64,000 nt of DNA, from assembly GCA_035327565.1 (NCBI GenBank), contig DAOLDB010000019.1, forward strand, positions 1 to 64,000, given 5' to 3'. The stretch comes from JABDLO01 sp035327565. GTDB taxonomy: Bacteria > Bacteroidota > Bacteroidia > Chitinophagales > Saprospiraceae. The notes below the pieces were generated by a model. That model was not told the DNA's origin. It saw only the letters and a list, made by a program, of their open reading frames with translations, and searched no databases. Below are positions 1 to 10,200 of this stretch, piece after piece; the stretch's first letter is position 1; each line of letters starts with the position of its first letter. The translations under genes and the position numbers were made by a program.

Positions 1-284
1 ATACTTTCTACGAACGGAGATTGTGCATGCGATATCGCAGACCATAAAAATAAAAAGAACAAAAAAGTTCGCTGCATCAGGGCAATTTATAAATCAAAAA
101 TACAGACAATCGCATTTAATATTCCTTTTATAAGGATTATCTTTTAGGGAATTTGAGCCGGTACGGTCAATATTGATATCGTATCATTGAGAGTAGCAAC
201 ATTCTATTACTGAATAAATAAAATGAAAAGCAATGTTGTATTGGTACCCATCTTTTTCCTGGCGGAATTGAATCAGCAGTCTCA
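1..284. other. Intergenic, no gene seen
   Basis: No credible coding sequence is visible at this edge of the window. It holds a 12-bp perfect palindrome at 28-39 (TGCGATATCGCA) and AT-rich DNA downstream of the PorP-like gene, which ends at 285 on the minus strand. A short minus-strand frame over 167-424 overlaps the real gene and resembles nothing. Confidence 0.5.
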
Positions 285-1325
285 TTACCTGAAAATACCA
301 AAACAATCATTATATCGCGAAGGCTTTGCATACAGATGATCCAGATTGACCATGATGCTGATTTCGTGGCTTCCCCCGCTTCCGATTCCGAGACCCGAAA
401 CGGTAAAATCAAAGCTATAACCAAACTTCATATACTCATACCTCCAACCCATATAACCAATCACTGCATCTCCAAGTATGCCGGCATGGCGATAACCGGA
501 ACCAAGTATTAATTGATTCAGGTTAAATACAACCTGTCCATTGATCTGGTTAAATCTCCCTTGTCTTATCAACAAAATTGAGGGAGTGATATAATTCCCG
601 TAATGAGCATTATTGGATTCGAGTAATCTGTATTGGTAACCAGCCATCAATGCCATCCGCATCGGAACAATTGCGCCTGTTGAATTTTCTCTTTGTCCTA
701 AAAATGAAAACTCGGGTTGGTTCATGTGTGAAAAGGAAATACCGGCAAAAAATCGTTCATTATAATACACCATACCCGATGAAACATCTAGGTAAATGTT
801 ATTAACAAAATCACCATCGGGTGGTATTTCTCCACTGGGTATGGGAACACCTCCAGGCCCTACAGCGCCAAACTGGGGATCCAGTTGGTCATAGAAAATT
901 AGCTTGGACCAGTCAAGTCTGGATTGAACAAAACCAGCTTTCAATCCCATCCGGAGGGTTGCTCCGTCACCCAATAAAAGATGATACGAAAACATCCCTT
1001 GAATCTGATTGGTTTTCATCGTACCCCCACCGGCATCATCGGACATTACAAAAAATCCTATCCCCGAATTTAAAGATTGTATCTTTTGATCATAGGAAAC
1101 ACTGTATGTACTGTAAGTATTGAAAGCCGGCCATTGATTTCTGTAGTTAGCCATAAAAGTTGGTCCTATAGAATTTCCGGCAAAAGCCGGGTTAATCTGA
1201 ATGGGTGTATTGTAGAACTGGGTAAATACAGGGTCTTGTCCATAGCTGAAGAAGCAGTAGTAGAAAATCAGGATAAAACTTATGTTCAACCTGAAAACAA
1301 TTCTCCTTATAACATTATTTGTCAT
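285..1325 (-). CDS. PorP/SprF family type IX secretion membrane protein
   Basis: 346 aa. A signal peptide ends near residue 29 (SYGQ), followed by the family hallmark DPVFTQFYNTPIQINPAFAG and then RNQWPAF. The rest alternates short hydrophobic and polar stretches and is rich in Gly and Tyr, as in an outer-membrane beta-barrel. Family members are T9SS-associated outer-membrane proteins; PorP belongs to the core PorK/L/M/N/P complex, while SprF-like paralogues serve particular large adhesins. This gene is divergent from porU (76 bp between starts) and has no porKLMN beside it, so an accessory SprF-like role is more likely than core PorP. Family assignment is firm, specific partner unknown. Confidence 0.9.
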   Translation of the reverse strand: MTNNVIRRIVFRLNISFILIFYYCFFSYGQDPVFTQFYNTPIQINPAFAGNSIGPTFMANYRNQWPAFNTYSTYSVSYDQKIQSLNSGIGFFVMSDDAGGGTMKTNQIQGMFSYHLLLGDGATLRMGLKAGFVQSRLDWSKLIFYDQLDPQFGAVGPGGVPIPSGEIPPDGDFVNNIYLDVSSGMVYYNERFFAGISFSHMNQPEFSFLGQRENSTGAIVPMRMALMAGYQYRLLESNNAHYGNYITPSILLIRQGRFNQINGQVVFNLNQLILGSGYRHAGILGDAVIGYMGWRYEYMKFGYSFDFTVSGLGIGSGGSHEISIMVNLDHLYAKPSRYNDCFGIFR

Positions 1326-1401
1326 TCATAACTAAATGATACTCGCTAATTCAATGCACCTTTACATACAATAGTGTGAATGTAGTAACGTTTTTCAAAA
1401 G

Positions 1402-4400
1402 ATGATCATTGCCCCTTACCTTTATATGTACAAATCTACAAGGTATAATTGTTTAAATGCTTTTTTGGTTTTGTTTCTGACAAGCACGTGTTGCTTAATC
1501 CTACATGCCCAGCAAGTAATTACTATTATTGAAAATCTTCATTGGGAGACTCAATCCCCATTTCAGGAGGGGTTTGACCGGCCATCGGTCATGCCATGGT
1601 TTCAAGGGGCTTCCCGCACACAATATGATATTAATCTTCCGGTATGGATTAAGCAGATTCCTGTAAGAAGCACTGGCAAATTAAAAGTACAAATAAGAAT
1701 ACTTTCAGAAAAGAAAGTTGAATATATCGATAGAGAATGGATAGGTAAAGACCCCTGGATTTGGTCAGAACTATGTATTGAAAGACAAAATACTTATGCA
1801 GTTGTAAGTCTGCTCCCATTGTACAATCGCAATAACGCAAGCTATCTTATCGAAGAATTTGAATTGCAAATCACAATATTAAATGAAGAAGGCTCTTTTC
1901 CTCCGGGAAATCTTCGTTCTATGGAATTCAAAGAAAGGTCTGTTCTTGCCGATGGGGATTTTTATAAAATCGGGGTCAGAAATAGCGGTATTGTTCGTAT
2001 AACTCACAATTTCCTGGTGAATACTCTGGGCATTCCGGCAAGTCAACTCAATCCGGGATCAATAAAAATATATGGCAACAGAGGTGGAGTTTTAGAGGAA
2101 GAAATCGCAAAATCCCGTGTTGATGATCTGGAAGAAATCCCCTATCTGATGGTTGATGGAGGTGATGGTCAATTTGACCCCAATGATTACTTATTGTTTT
2201 ATGGAGAAGGGTCTTCTACCTACAAGGTTAGTGATGGTGTATATCAATTTCAAAATGGCATTTATGATGATTTCAACTATTATTATATTACAAACAATAA
2301 CTCACAAAGAAAAGTCTTTGTACAGGCAAACCAACCGGATGAAGGTGACCGTATTTTTAATTCTTATATTTTTTATCAAAGGTTAGAGGAAGACAGGGTC
2401 AATTTATTAGATGAGTTTACTTCAGCACAGGGATCAGGAAAAGATTGGTACGGTGATTATTTTGGAGGTTCAAGTCTCATGAGACAATATACCGGAAGAT
2501 TTAATGCATCCGGACTGGTCAACAACAGTCAACTTACATTAGGATTAGCCTATGCATCCCGGTCTGCATCCAGTCATAGTATTTCCGGCACATTTAATAC
2601 CCAGCCTTTTTCATTTAATATTGGCCCCGTAAATACCAGCAACATTGAAGCATTATACGCAAGACGAATCGTACAATCCATAACATCCGTTTATACCGGG
2701 CAACCTGAAATTGATGTGGTATTAAGGTTAAATCCGGTCGGCCCGACTGAAGGATGGCTTGATTATCTTGAATTTATAGGAGAAAAAGAGTTGACTTTCC
2801 AGGGTAATTCTTTGCGTTTCCATCATACACAGTCAACCGATGTATTAAGAAGCAGCTACAGAATATCCAATGCTTCGCAGGCCATCATCTGGGACATTAC
2901 TGACCCGTTACATCCTTTAACTATTCAAAGTTCCCTTATAGGAAGCACGCGTGAATTTATAAGCTCATCCGCTGAAGGTTTACGTGAATTTATAGCATTT
3001 ACCCCAGAAGCTTCACATCCGTTGCCGGAGTATATTGGTAGGGTAGCCAACCAGAATCTTCATGCCATTCAGGAGGCAGAATTGGCTATCATCTACCATC
3101 CTGATTTTCGAGATGCTGCTATCCGGCTCCGGGATTATAAAAGAAACAGGGGAATCGTGGCAGTAGCTGTAAGCACTGAGGAAGTATTTAATGAATTTGC
3201 CGGAGGGAAACGGGACGTAACCGGTATAAGGGACTTTTCACGAATGCTTTACAAGCGATTTGAAGGCTACCGTTTCCTGCTGCTTATTGGAGATGCAAGT
3301 TTTGACTACAAGCATATCCATGATCATTATCCGGATCATAATTTTGTGCCTGCATACCAAACCAGAGAGTCATTGCATCCTATAGAAGCATTTCCCTCCG
3401 ATGATTTTTACGGGTTACTCAGTGACAATGAAGGCAGCAATCTTCGAGGTCAATTGGAAATCGGTGTAGGCAGGTTACCGGCAAAAGATTTACGTGAAGC
3501 CACAACTATGGTGGACAAAATTATCCAATATGAAAGTGATCCCCGGTCAATGGGAGACTGGAGACTCAATGTGGGTTTTACAGCAGATGATGGAGATTTT
3601 AATACTCATTTCCGGCAGGCAGAAAGAATATCAGTGCGCACTGAAGCCAAATACCCTTTATTTAATCAGCAAAAAGTATATTTTGATGCTTTTGAAAGAC
3701 TATCTACATCCGGCGGAGGGAGGTACCCTGCTGCTACAGAAGCCATCACTAATAATATCATCAGGGGTCAATTGGTACTAAATTATTTAGGTCATGGTGG
3801 ACCCAAAGGGTGGGCACAGGAACGCGTACTTCAAATCAGTGACATCCAGAGCTGGGACAATGAATTCAAACTCCCTCTTTTAATAACAGCTACTTGCTCT
3901 TTTACAGCATATGACGATCCTAAACTAGAAAGTGCCGGAGAAATCGCCATCAACAGAGAGAGAGGCGGAGCCATTGGCCTGATGACAACAGTGAGAGCCG
4001 TATTTTCACTTGAAAATGAACGGTTGACTGCTGAAGTTTTTGATACAATCTTCTCTCGTGAAAATCTCCGGTTTCTTCCATTAGGTGAAATCATGAGAAG
4101 AGCTAAAAATAATAACTGGCAGGATACCCTCCGGGTCAATGCCCGAAAGTTTGCATTAATAGCTGATCCCTCGATGCGTCTGGGAATTCCTGGTCACCAT
4201 ATTCAGGTTACTGCCATCAACGATATTCCTATTGCTGAATTCAGGGATACGGTAGGTGCCCGGGAAAAAATTAAAATTTCGGGTCAAATCATCAAAGAAA
4301 ACGGTCAGAAATTCGATGAATTTAATGGTACAGTATTCCCTACAGTTTTTGATAAAAAATCTATCATCTCTACTCTGGGTAATGATCCCCGCAGCCGGGT

Positions 4401-5283
4401 TGAAAACTTCGAACTGTATAAATCCATTTTATTTAAAGGTTCTGCTACCGTTCAGGGGGGTCAATTTAGTTTTGAATTTATTATCCCCAATGACATTAAT
4501 TATACACCGGGAAATGGAAGGATCAGTTTATATGCTACGTCTTATCAAAATGAAGATGCCGGTGGATATTTTAATCAAATGACCATTGGAGGAGATTCCG
4601 GCAATGAAATCCTAGATAAAGAAGGACCTTTAATCGATCTATTTCTTAATGATGAAAACTTTTTACCTGGCGGCATCACCAACCCCAATCCAACATTGCT
4701 GATAAAATTATTTGATGAAAGTGGAATCAATGTCACAGGCGCCGGCATTGGGCATGATCTGGTAGCTTTTTTAAATGGTGATGAACAAAACCCTATAATA
4801 TTAAACGACTTTTATGAATCAGAAAAAGACAACTTCAGGGCAGGTTTGGTACGTTATCCATTGACAGGATTAAGTCCGGGATCTAATCACATCAGGGTTC
4901 GCGCATGGGATGTTGTCAACAACTCGTCTGAATCTATTTTGGAATTCAGAGTGGTTGAAAGTGAGGAAGGCATGATTGACAGGCTCTATAATTACCCCAA
5001 TCCATTCAGTACATTGACCGAATTTATGTTTGAACATGATCTGTCAGGAAGTGACCTGGACATATTGATACGGATTTATACTATCAGTGGTAAGCTTGTC
5101 AAAACCATTGAACACACTTTATTTTCATCCGGCAACCGGGTGAACGAAATTTTCTGGGATGGCAGAGATGATTTTGGCGACCGAATGGGAATTGGTGTAT
5201 ATCCTTATAAGGTACTCATCAAAGATAAAGAGTCAGGCTTGAAAAGAGAAAGCGGATTCCAAAAGCTTGTGATGATCCGTTAA
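1402..5283 (+). CDS. porU: Type IX secretion system sortase PorU
   Basis: 1293 aa, C25 (gingipain-like) peptidase family. PorU is the surface sortase that cuts the C-terminal signal from T9SS cargo and attaches the cargo to the cell surface. An N-terminal signal sequence is visible (hydrophobic run, then LHAQ). The catalytic His lies in YLGHGG (about His798) and the catalytic Cys in TATCSF (about Cys832), the expected C25 spacing. The C-terminus (from about NYPNPF) is a FlgD/T9SS-type beta domain ending KLVMIR, as PorU carries a CTD itself. A second ATG at 1426 would give a more compact signal peptide. porV follows 120 bp downstream, the usual porU-porV pairing. Confidence 0.95.
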   Translation: MIIAPYLYMYKSTRYNCLNAFLVLFLTSTCCLILHAQQVITIIENLHWETQSPFQEGFDRPSVMPWFQGASRTQYDINLPVWIKQIPVRSTGKLKVQIRILSEKKVEYIDREWIGKDPWIWSELCIERQNTYAVVSLLPLYNRNNASYLIEEFELQITILNEEGSFPPGNLRSMEFKERSVLADGDFYKIGVRNSGIVRITHNFLVNTLGIPASQLNPGSIKIYGNRGGVLEEEIAKSRVDDLEEIPYLMVDGGDGQFDPNDYLLFYGEGSSTYKVSDGVYQFQNGIYDDFNYYYITNNNSQRKVFVQANQPDEGDRIFNSYIFYQRLEEDRVNLLDEFTSAQGSGKDWYGDYFGGSSLMRQYTGRFNASGLVNNSQLTLGLAYASRSASSHSISGTFNTQPFSFNIGPVNTSNIEALYARRIVQSITSVYTGQPEIDVVLRLNPVGPTEGWLDYLEFIGEKELTFQGNSLRFHHTQSTDVLRSSYRISNASQAIIWDITDPLHPLTIQSSLIGSTREFISSSAEGLREFIAFTPEASHPLPEYIGRVANQNLHAIQEAELAIIYHPDFRDAAIRLRDYKRNRGIVAVAVSTEEVFNEFAGGKRDVTGIRDFSRMLYKRFEGYRFLLLIGDASFDYKHIHDHYPDHNFVPAYQTRESLHPIEAFPSDDFYGLLSDNEGSNLRGQLEIGVGRLPAKDLREATTMVDKIIQYESDPRSMGDWRLNVGFTADDGDFNTHFRQAERISVRTEAKYPLFNQQKVYFDAFERLSTSGGGRYPAATEAITNNIIRGQLVLNYLGHGGPKGWAQERVLQISDIQSWDNEFKLPLLITATCSFTAYDDPKLESAGEIAINRERGGAIGLMTTVRAVFSLENERLTAEVFDTIFSRENLRFLPLGEIMRRAKNNNWQDTLRVNARKFALIADPSMRLGIPGHHIQVTAINDIPIAEFRDTVGAREKIKISGQIIKENGQKFDEFNGTVFPTVFDKKSIISTLGNDPRSRVENFELYKSILFKGSATVQGGQFSFEFIIPNDINYTPGNGRISLYATSYQNEDAGGYFNQMTIGGDSGNEILDKEGPLIDLFLNDENFLPGGITNPNPTLLIKLFDESGINVTGAGIGHDLVAFLNGDEQNPIILNDFYESEKDNFRAGLVRYPLTGLSPGSNHIRVRAWDVVNNSSESILEFRVVESEEGMIDRLYNYPNPFSTLTEFMFEHDLSGSDLDILIRIYTISGKLVKTIEHTLFSSGNRVNEIFWDGRDDFGDRMGIGVYPYKVLIKDKESGLKRESGFQKLVMIR

Positions 5284-5320
5284 ATCAGATAATTCGTTTG
5301 CAGTTCTATGCAATATTTTA

Positions 5321-5357
5321 TTTATGGTTCGTTTAATAGAAATAATTTTGATATTTG
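5321..5357 (+). promoter_or_regulatory. Candidate promoter of porV
   Basis: TAATTTTG at 5343-5350 fits the Bacteroidota -7 element TAnnTTTG, with TTTA 18 bp upstream (5321-5324) as a weak -33. An overlapping alternative is GATATTTG at 5350-5357 with TTCG 18 bp upstream. It would allow porV transcription separate from porU. Sequence match only. Confidence 0.4.
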
Positions 5358-5403
5358 CACTTTCAATGAAGAATCTTAATCATTCACTGTTTGATAATAT
5401 AAG

Positions 5404-6645
5404 ATGAAACGAATACAAACCTATCTACTTTACATATTCATTTTTATTTTAACCCACTCTTACCATTTCATTCACGCTCAGGTATTCGATCCACTCAAAG
5501 CCTGTGTAATAGATGCCAATGGTGAATGTGTCCCCAATACGGTACTTTCAGCTATGCCTTTTTTAAGAATCATACCGGATGCCCGGGGTGGAGCGATGGG
5601 GGATGCCGGAATTGTAACTTCTCCGGATCCCAATTCTATTCATTACAACGCATCTAATCTTGCATTTGTAGAAAAAGATGCAACCTTCTCTGCCACTTAT
5701 ACACCATGGTTAAGGCAATTGAATCTCAACGATATTTACCTGGCATACATTTCTGGCTATAAAAAAATTGATGACCTGCAGGCAGTAGGTGCAGCTTTGC
5801 GTTTTTTTTCGTTGGGTGATATAAGATTTACAGATGAGCAAGGCGCAGAAATTGGTGCAGGAAGACCCAGAGAACTGGAGTTTGCAATCACCTATGCCCG
5901 AAAATTATCGGATAATTTCGCGATGGGTTTAACCGGTAAATATGTATATTCAAACCTGGCTACCGGGCAGGAAATTCAGGGTACTGAAATACAGTCTGCC
6001 ACCTCATTTGCGGCAGATTTTTCTATGACATACAGAAGATCGAATAACATAACACCTTATGGAGGTGAATTTGCAGTGGGATTAGCCATGACCAATATTG
6101 GAGCCAAAGTAAGTTATACGAGAGACAACGTTAGAGATTATCTCCCTGCCAATCTGGGAATAGGTACTGCTCTTACTATGAACCTGGATGAATTCAACAA
6201 ATTGACTTTCGCACTCGATTTTAATAAACTTATGGTACCTACACCTATTTCCCCTACTATACTCACTCCCGATGGCAACGTGGTACAAAACCCCAACTGG
6301 GATTCTAATGGAACCGGGATTCCTGATTACAGGGAAAAACCACTATTTACATCCATATTCCAATCTTTTTATGATGCTCCTGGCGGTTTTTCTGAAGAAC
6401 TGAGGGAAGTTTCGGTTTCAGTAGGAGCTGAATATTGGTATGATAACCAGTTCGCTGTAAGGGCAGGCTACTATTATGAACACCCGCAAAAAGGAGACCG
6501 GAATTATATTACAGTTGGGTTTGGATTAAAATACAATGTGTTTGGCTTTGATCTTTCCTACCTGGTTCCTACCACCAACCGACGCAATCCTTTGGACAAC
6601 ACGCTCCGCTTTTCTGTCAATTTTGATTTTGAAGCATTAAAGTAA
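5404..6645 (+). CDS. porV: Type IX secretion outer-membrane protein PorV (LptO)
   Basis: 413 aa. A signal peptide ends near residue 26 (IHAQ). The following block, with FLRIIPDARGGAMGDAG and a nearby HYNASNLAF, is the conserved PorV N-terminus; the remainder is a FadL-like beta-barrel with many aromatic residues and terminal Phe-rich strands (FSVNFDFEALK). PorV binds CTD-bearing cargo after it leaves the SprA translocon and carries it to PorU for cleavage and anchoring. It lies directly downstream of porU, as in most T9SS-positive genomes, and is followed by a strong bidirectional terminator. Family length and motifs are normal. Confidence 0.94.
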   Translation: MKRIQTYLLYIFIFILTHSYHFIHAQVFDPLKACVIDANGECVPNTVLSAMPFLRIIPDARGGAMGDAGIVTSPDPNSIHYNASNLAFVEKDATFSATYTPWLRQLNLNDIYLAYISGYKKIDDLQAVGAALRFFSLGDIRFTDEQGAEIGAGRPRELEFAITYARKLSDNFAMGLTGKYVYSNLATGQEIQGTEIQSATSFAADFSMTYRRSNNITPYGGEFAVGLAMTNIGAKVSYTRDNVRDYLPANLGIGTALTMNLDEFNKLTFALDFNKLMVPTPISPTILTPDGNVVQNPNWDSNGTGIPDYREKPLFTSIFQSFYDAPGGFSEELREVSVSVGAEYWYDNQFAVRAGYYYEHPQKGDRNYITVGFGLKYNVFGFDLSYLVPTTNRRNPLDNTLRFSVNFDFEALK

Positions 6646-6690
6646 ATCTTTCTATTATTTGTTGAACGGCTATGTATATAGAAAATAAAA

Positions 6691-6722
6691 AAAGACCTCA
6701 TTGAAACAATGAAGTCCTTTTT
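6691..6722. terminator. Bidirectional intrinsic terminator (porV / rnpB)
   Basis: A hairpin with arms around GACCTCATTG and CAATGAAGTC (one C-A mismatch, AAA loop) is flanked by an A-run on the left and a T-run on the right. It can therefore end porV transcription rightwards and rnpB transcription leftwards. Confidence 0.8.
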
Positions 6723-6730
6723 ATAATAAA

Positions 6731-7109
6731 AAAGCACATGTATAAGCCGGATTCTGTCATACTCTTCATGAGAATATTGCCCATCATTTATCTACGCTGC
6801 CTACCCCTTCCGGCCTTGTAAAACAAGATTGAGCGGGAAACTCTTCAGAATTGCTTCTACCGGAGTATATATGGCATCTCAGCCCGTAAGGTTTATCCCT
6901 GCTACCGGTTACCCGGCAACATCGTGAGCTCTTACCTCACGTTTTCACCCTTGTCTGCTTTGTTGATTACAAAACATAGACGGTTGTTTTCTGCGACACT
7001 TTCTGTATCACGCATTGCGTGACCCCACCCGTTAGATGGTACGGCTCCCTACGCTGTCCGGACTTTCCTCTATCACATTGAAGTGTATAGCGATGAGCTC
7101 ATGTGCTTT
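6731..7109 (-). ncRNA. rnpB: RNase P RNA (class A)
   Basis: About 379 nt, catalytic RNA that trims tRNA 5' leaders. Reading the minus strand, the 5' conserved region contains GAGGAAAGTCCGGAC, the middle has ATACAGAAAGTG, GGGTGAAAACGTGAGGTAAG and CGGGTAACCGG-type elements, and the 3' end has ACAGAATCCGGCTTATA. The two termini pair as helix P1: AAAGCACATG with CATGTGCTTT. These motifs are diagnostic. It sits convergent to porV, sharing the terminator at 6691-6722, and divergent from the histidine kinase gene. Ends are set from P1 pairing and may be off by a few bases. Confidence 0.96.
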
Positions 7110-7161
7110 ATTCTTTTTCGAATAAACTACAATATTTATCATTCGTTTTCAGACATCCACT

Positions 7162-7194
7162 TTTGGAATCTTGAACATTGGCAATATAAATTTT
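7162..7194 (+). promoter_or_regulatory. Candidate promoter of the sensor kinase gene
   Basis: TTTG at 7162-7165 and TAAATTTT at 7187-7194 (7 of 8 to TAnnTTTG) are 21 bp apart, slightly wider than the 18-19 bp in the best promoters of this window. The transcription start would be near 7200, 58 bases before the preferred ATG at 7258. Confidence 0.35.
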
Positions 7195-7257
7195 AGATAT
7201 GATACTTATATTTAATATGTATTGTGTAATTTCGCTTTACGCAAATCAGCACAATCA

Positions 7258-10200
7258 ATGCCTTTGAATAATTCAAAACATCTCTATTTAGTTCCTTTTA
7301 TTCTGGTATTTGTTTCCGTAATATCTTACATATTTCATGCGAATCTGTATAGCAGTCAAAAAGAACTGTCGCGAATCCAACAAATTGTTGACAGAGATAT
7401 TGAATGGGTGCAACAATGGTTATATCATGATTCTACTGATTCTGATCTAAGGCCTTTGCAGTTTTTTAATACAGAAATTTGGTACAACGATTCTTTACTT
7501 TTCTGGAATCATGGCTTAAACCACAAGGGTTTTGTAACTGAATTGGACTATAATGAATTAATAGTGAAGGAAGATTCTTCACAAAAAATGTTTCTCTTCC
7601 AAAAAATTTTCAACTCTGAGGATTCCCTTTTAAATGATTTCCTTATTAAAAAATCAGGAAGCCATTATCAATTTAAGTATGATCCTGGTTATGTTGGTGA
7701 GCCCCATTATCTGATTATCAATAATCATAAATATCCGATTTCGAGATCAGGCAGTATACAACCTTCAATTGCATTAATCCTCCATATTGTATCGAGTTTA
7801 TTAATGTTTTGTTATGTATTGATTTTTATTTCCACAAAATTCGTTAATCCACATCATCTGAATTATTATTTCATACTATTATTATCCTCCGTGGTTATTC
7901 TACATGTGATTTCTCATGTGTTAGGATGGAAAGACATTTCAGTTTTTGCTGATACCAATACTTTGAGTTTCCTCAACAAGTCCACAGGAATGTTAATAAT
8001 CCATAGTATGATCGGGCTGACATGTATAATGTATATATTTCGTTTGTCATTTCAGCCATCGATTCATCCCAAATGGCACTTTCCGATGAATGTCATCAAT
8101 GGCTTCATATTGACTACATTATTGGTATACTTATGCTATCTGGCAAAAGGTTTTATATCGCATGAGGAAATGTACCTGGATCCCGGTCGTTTTCTCAACC
8201 TGGGCATTCATGCTATTCTATTGATTATCGGGCTGATTCTGGGAGTGGGTTTATTATTTTTTTATGCCATTTATAGCCTGGGATTGTGTAAAAAATATTT
8301 ATCAAAAACTAATATAATCCTGGCGCATACCTTAGGAATTTCAATGTCATTATTGCTTTTTCCAAATAAAATATCTATTCATCCTTTGATGATGGGGGCG
8401 TTTATTGTGGCTTTGATCATCATGATTGACCTGTATATTGACAGTCGTCAAAAGTCTGTGATATGGATCATTTGGTGGATAGTAGTATTAAGTGGCTTTT
8501 TGACCGCCTTAATTTACTTTTACAGTTTTGAAAAAGATCATGCCCATCGAATTTCCATGATAAAAAACACCTATAAACGGGTGGCGGAAGGAGCGCTAGA
8601 CGAGGTGATCCGGTTGCATTCTCAATTCATTCAATCAGATATACAAAAAACCTTATCCCGTTTACCCTATCCTTACATCCTGGATCAAAAAGATTTAAAG
8701 TCTTTTATTGAAGAAGAGCTATTGGTAGAGCGTCTTGATTTCTTATATTTCAAACGCTTATATTTGATCAATAAAAACAGGGAAGACGTTTTCTCCGGAA
8801 GTCGAAATACCTATCCCTTGGTCTTCTCAAAGCTTGCAATGAGCGAGCAAAAACTCGAAAACATTTACTATAACCCATTTGAAAGCGAATACCATCTTTT
8901 ATATGAAATTGATGCTTTAGATCATCCCCATGCCCCTTTTTTACTCAAATTATCATTTACTGAAAACATTATAAATCGCGTACTTCCGGAAGAAATTCTC
9001 ATCATCAGAAATGGCAGGCTCCTCCATCCTCAGATTACACAATTACCAGGAGAAGTTATTGAAAAAGCAATTTCTGCGGATGAAGATTTTCACATCAAAG
9101 GGTATTCGGGCGTACTGTGGAAGGCTTCCAATGAATTTTCTGTCATTTCTATTCAGCCACTAGGAGGGTTGATCAAACCTATGTCACTTTTCTCCTATCT
9201 TTTTACATTGACAGGGATCATAGTTATTTTGGTGTTGCTGGTAAATCATCAACTGCCAATCATTCCTTTTTCATTAGGCTCTTCATTTTTTGATAAAAAT
9301 TCATTGCGCTCACGCATACAGCTGAATATCATATCCCTGATCATCATTACATTTATCATCGTGGGACTATTGACAGCATTTTATTTTAAAAATATCCTGG
9401 AGGAAAGCACTGAAAGAAATAAAAATCAGGTTTTCGTGGGTCTATTCAAGGCATTGGATGATGATATCACTACCTCTGATAATGAGCAAATGGCACTCAG
9501 CAGAGTACAACAAACCATTGATCACCTCAATCCACTGATTTACCGGAAGGTTTGCCTGTACAGTTCATCCGGAGAAGCCTTGCTTTCATCCGGACAGGAA
9601 GACGTTTTTCCATTGAGAATGCCCTATGCTTTGGTATCAGGGTATATGGATCATAATGGCAAAAATGAAACAGAAGCAACTGAATTCACTCCTGAAATTA
9701 ACCATCTCCCTCTATACTATGGTACCAGTGCTCCCTTTGCCTATGTTGGAATTAAACGCGATTCACTGGATCAGGTAAAAGAGAATATCATTGACTTTCT
9801 TAGTACCCTGCTCAATGTTTATGTTTTTCTGTTTTTATTGGCAGGAGCGATCGCCATTGCAATATCCAATTCCATTACCCGGCCATTATCCACATTAGCA
9901 GATAAATTGAGAGCTTTTAAATTGGGGAAAACCAATGAACCGCTGGAATGGACCCGGGATGACGAAATCGGAACGCTGATTAAGGATTACAACAACTTAA
10001 TTGTTAAATTGGAAGAAAGCGCCACCATTATAGCTAAAACAGAAAGGGATACAGCCTGGAGAGAAATGGCCAAGCAGGTAGCCCATGAGATTAAAAATCC
10101 ATTGACTCCGATGAAGCTATCCATACAATATCTACAAAAAGCCCTGGATAATAATACTCCCAATATTGAAAATTTGCTTCAACGTGTATCAGCAACATTA

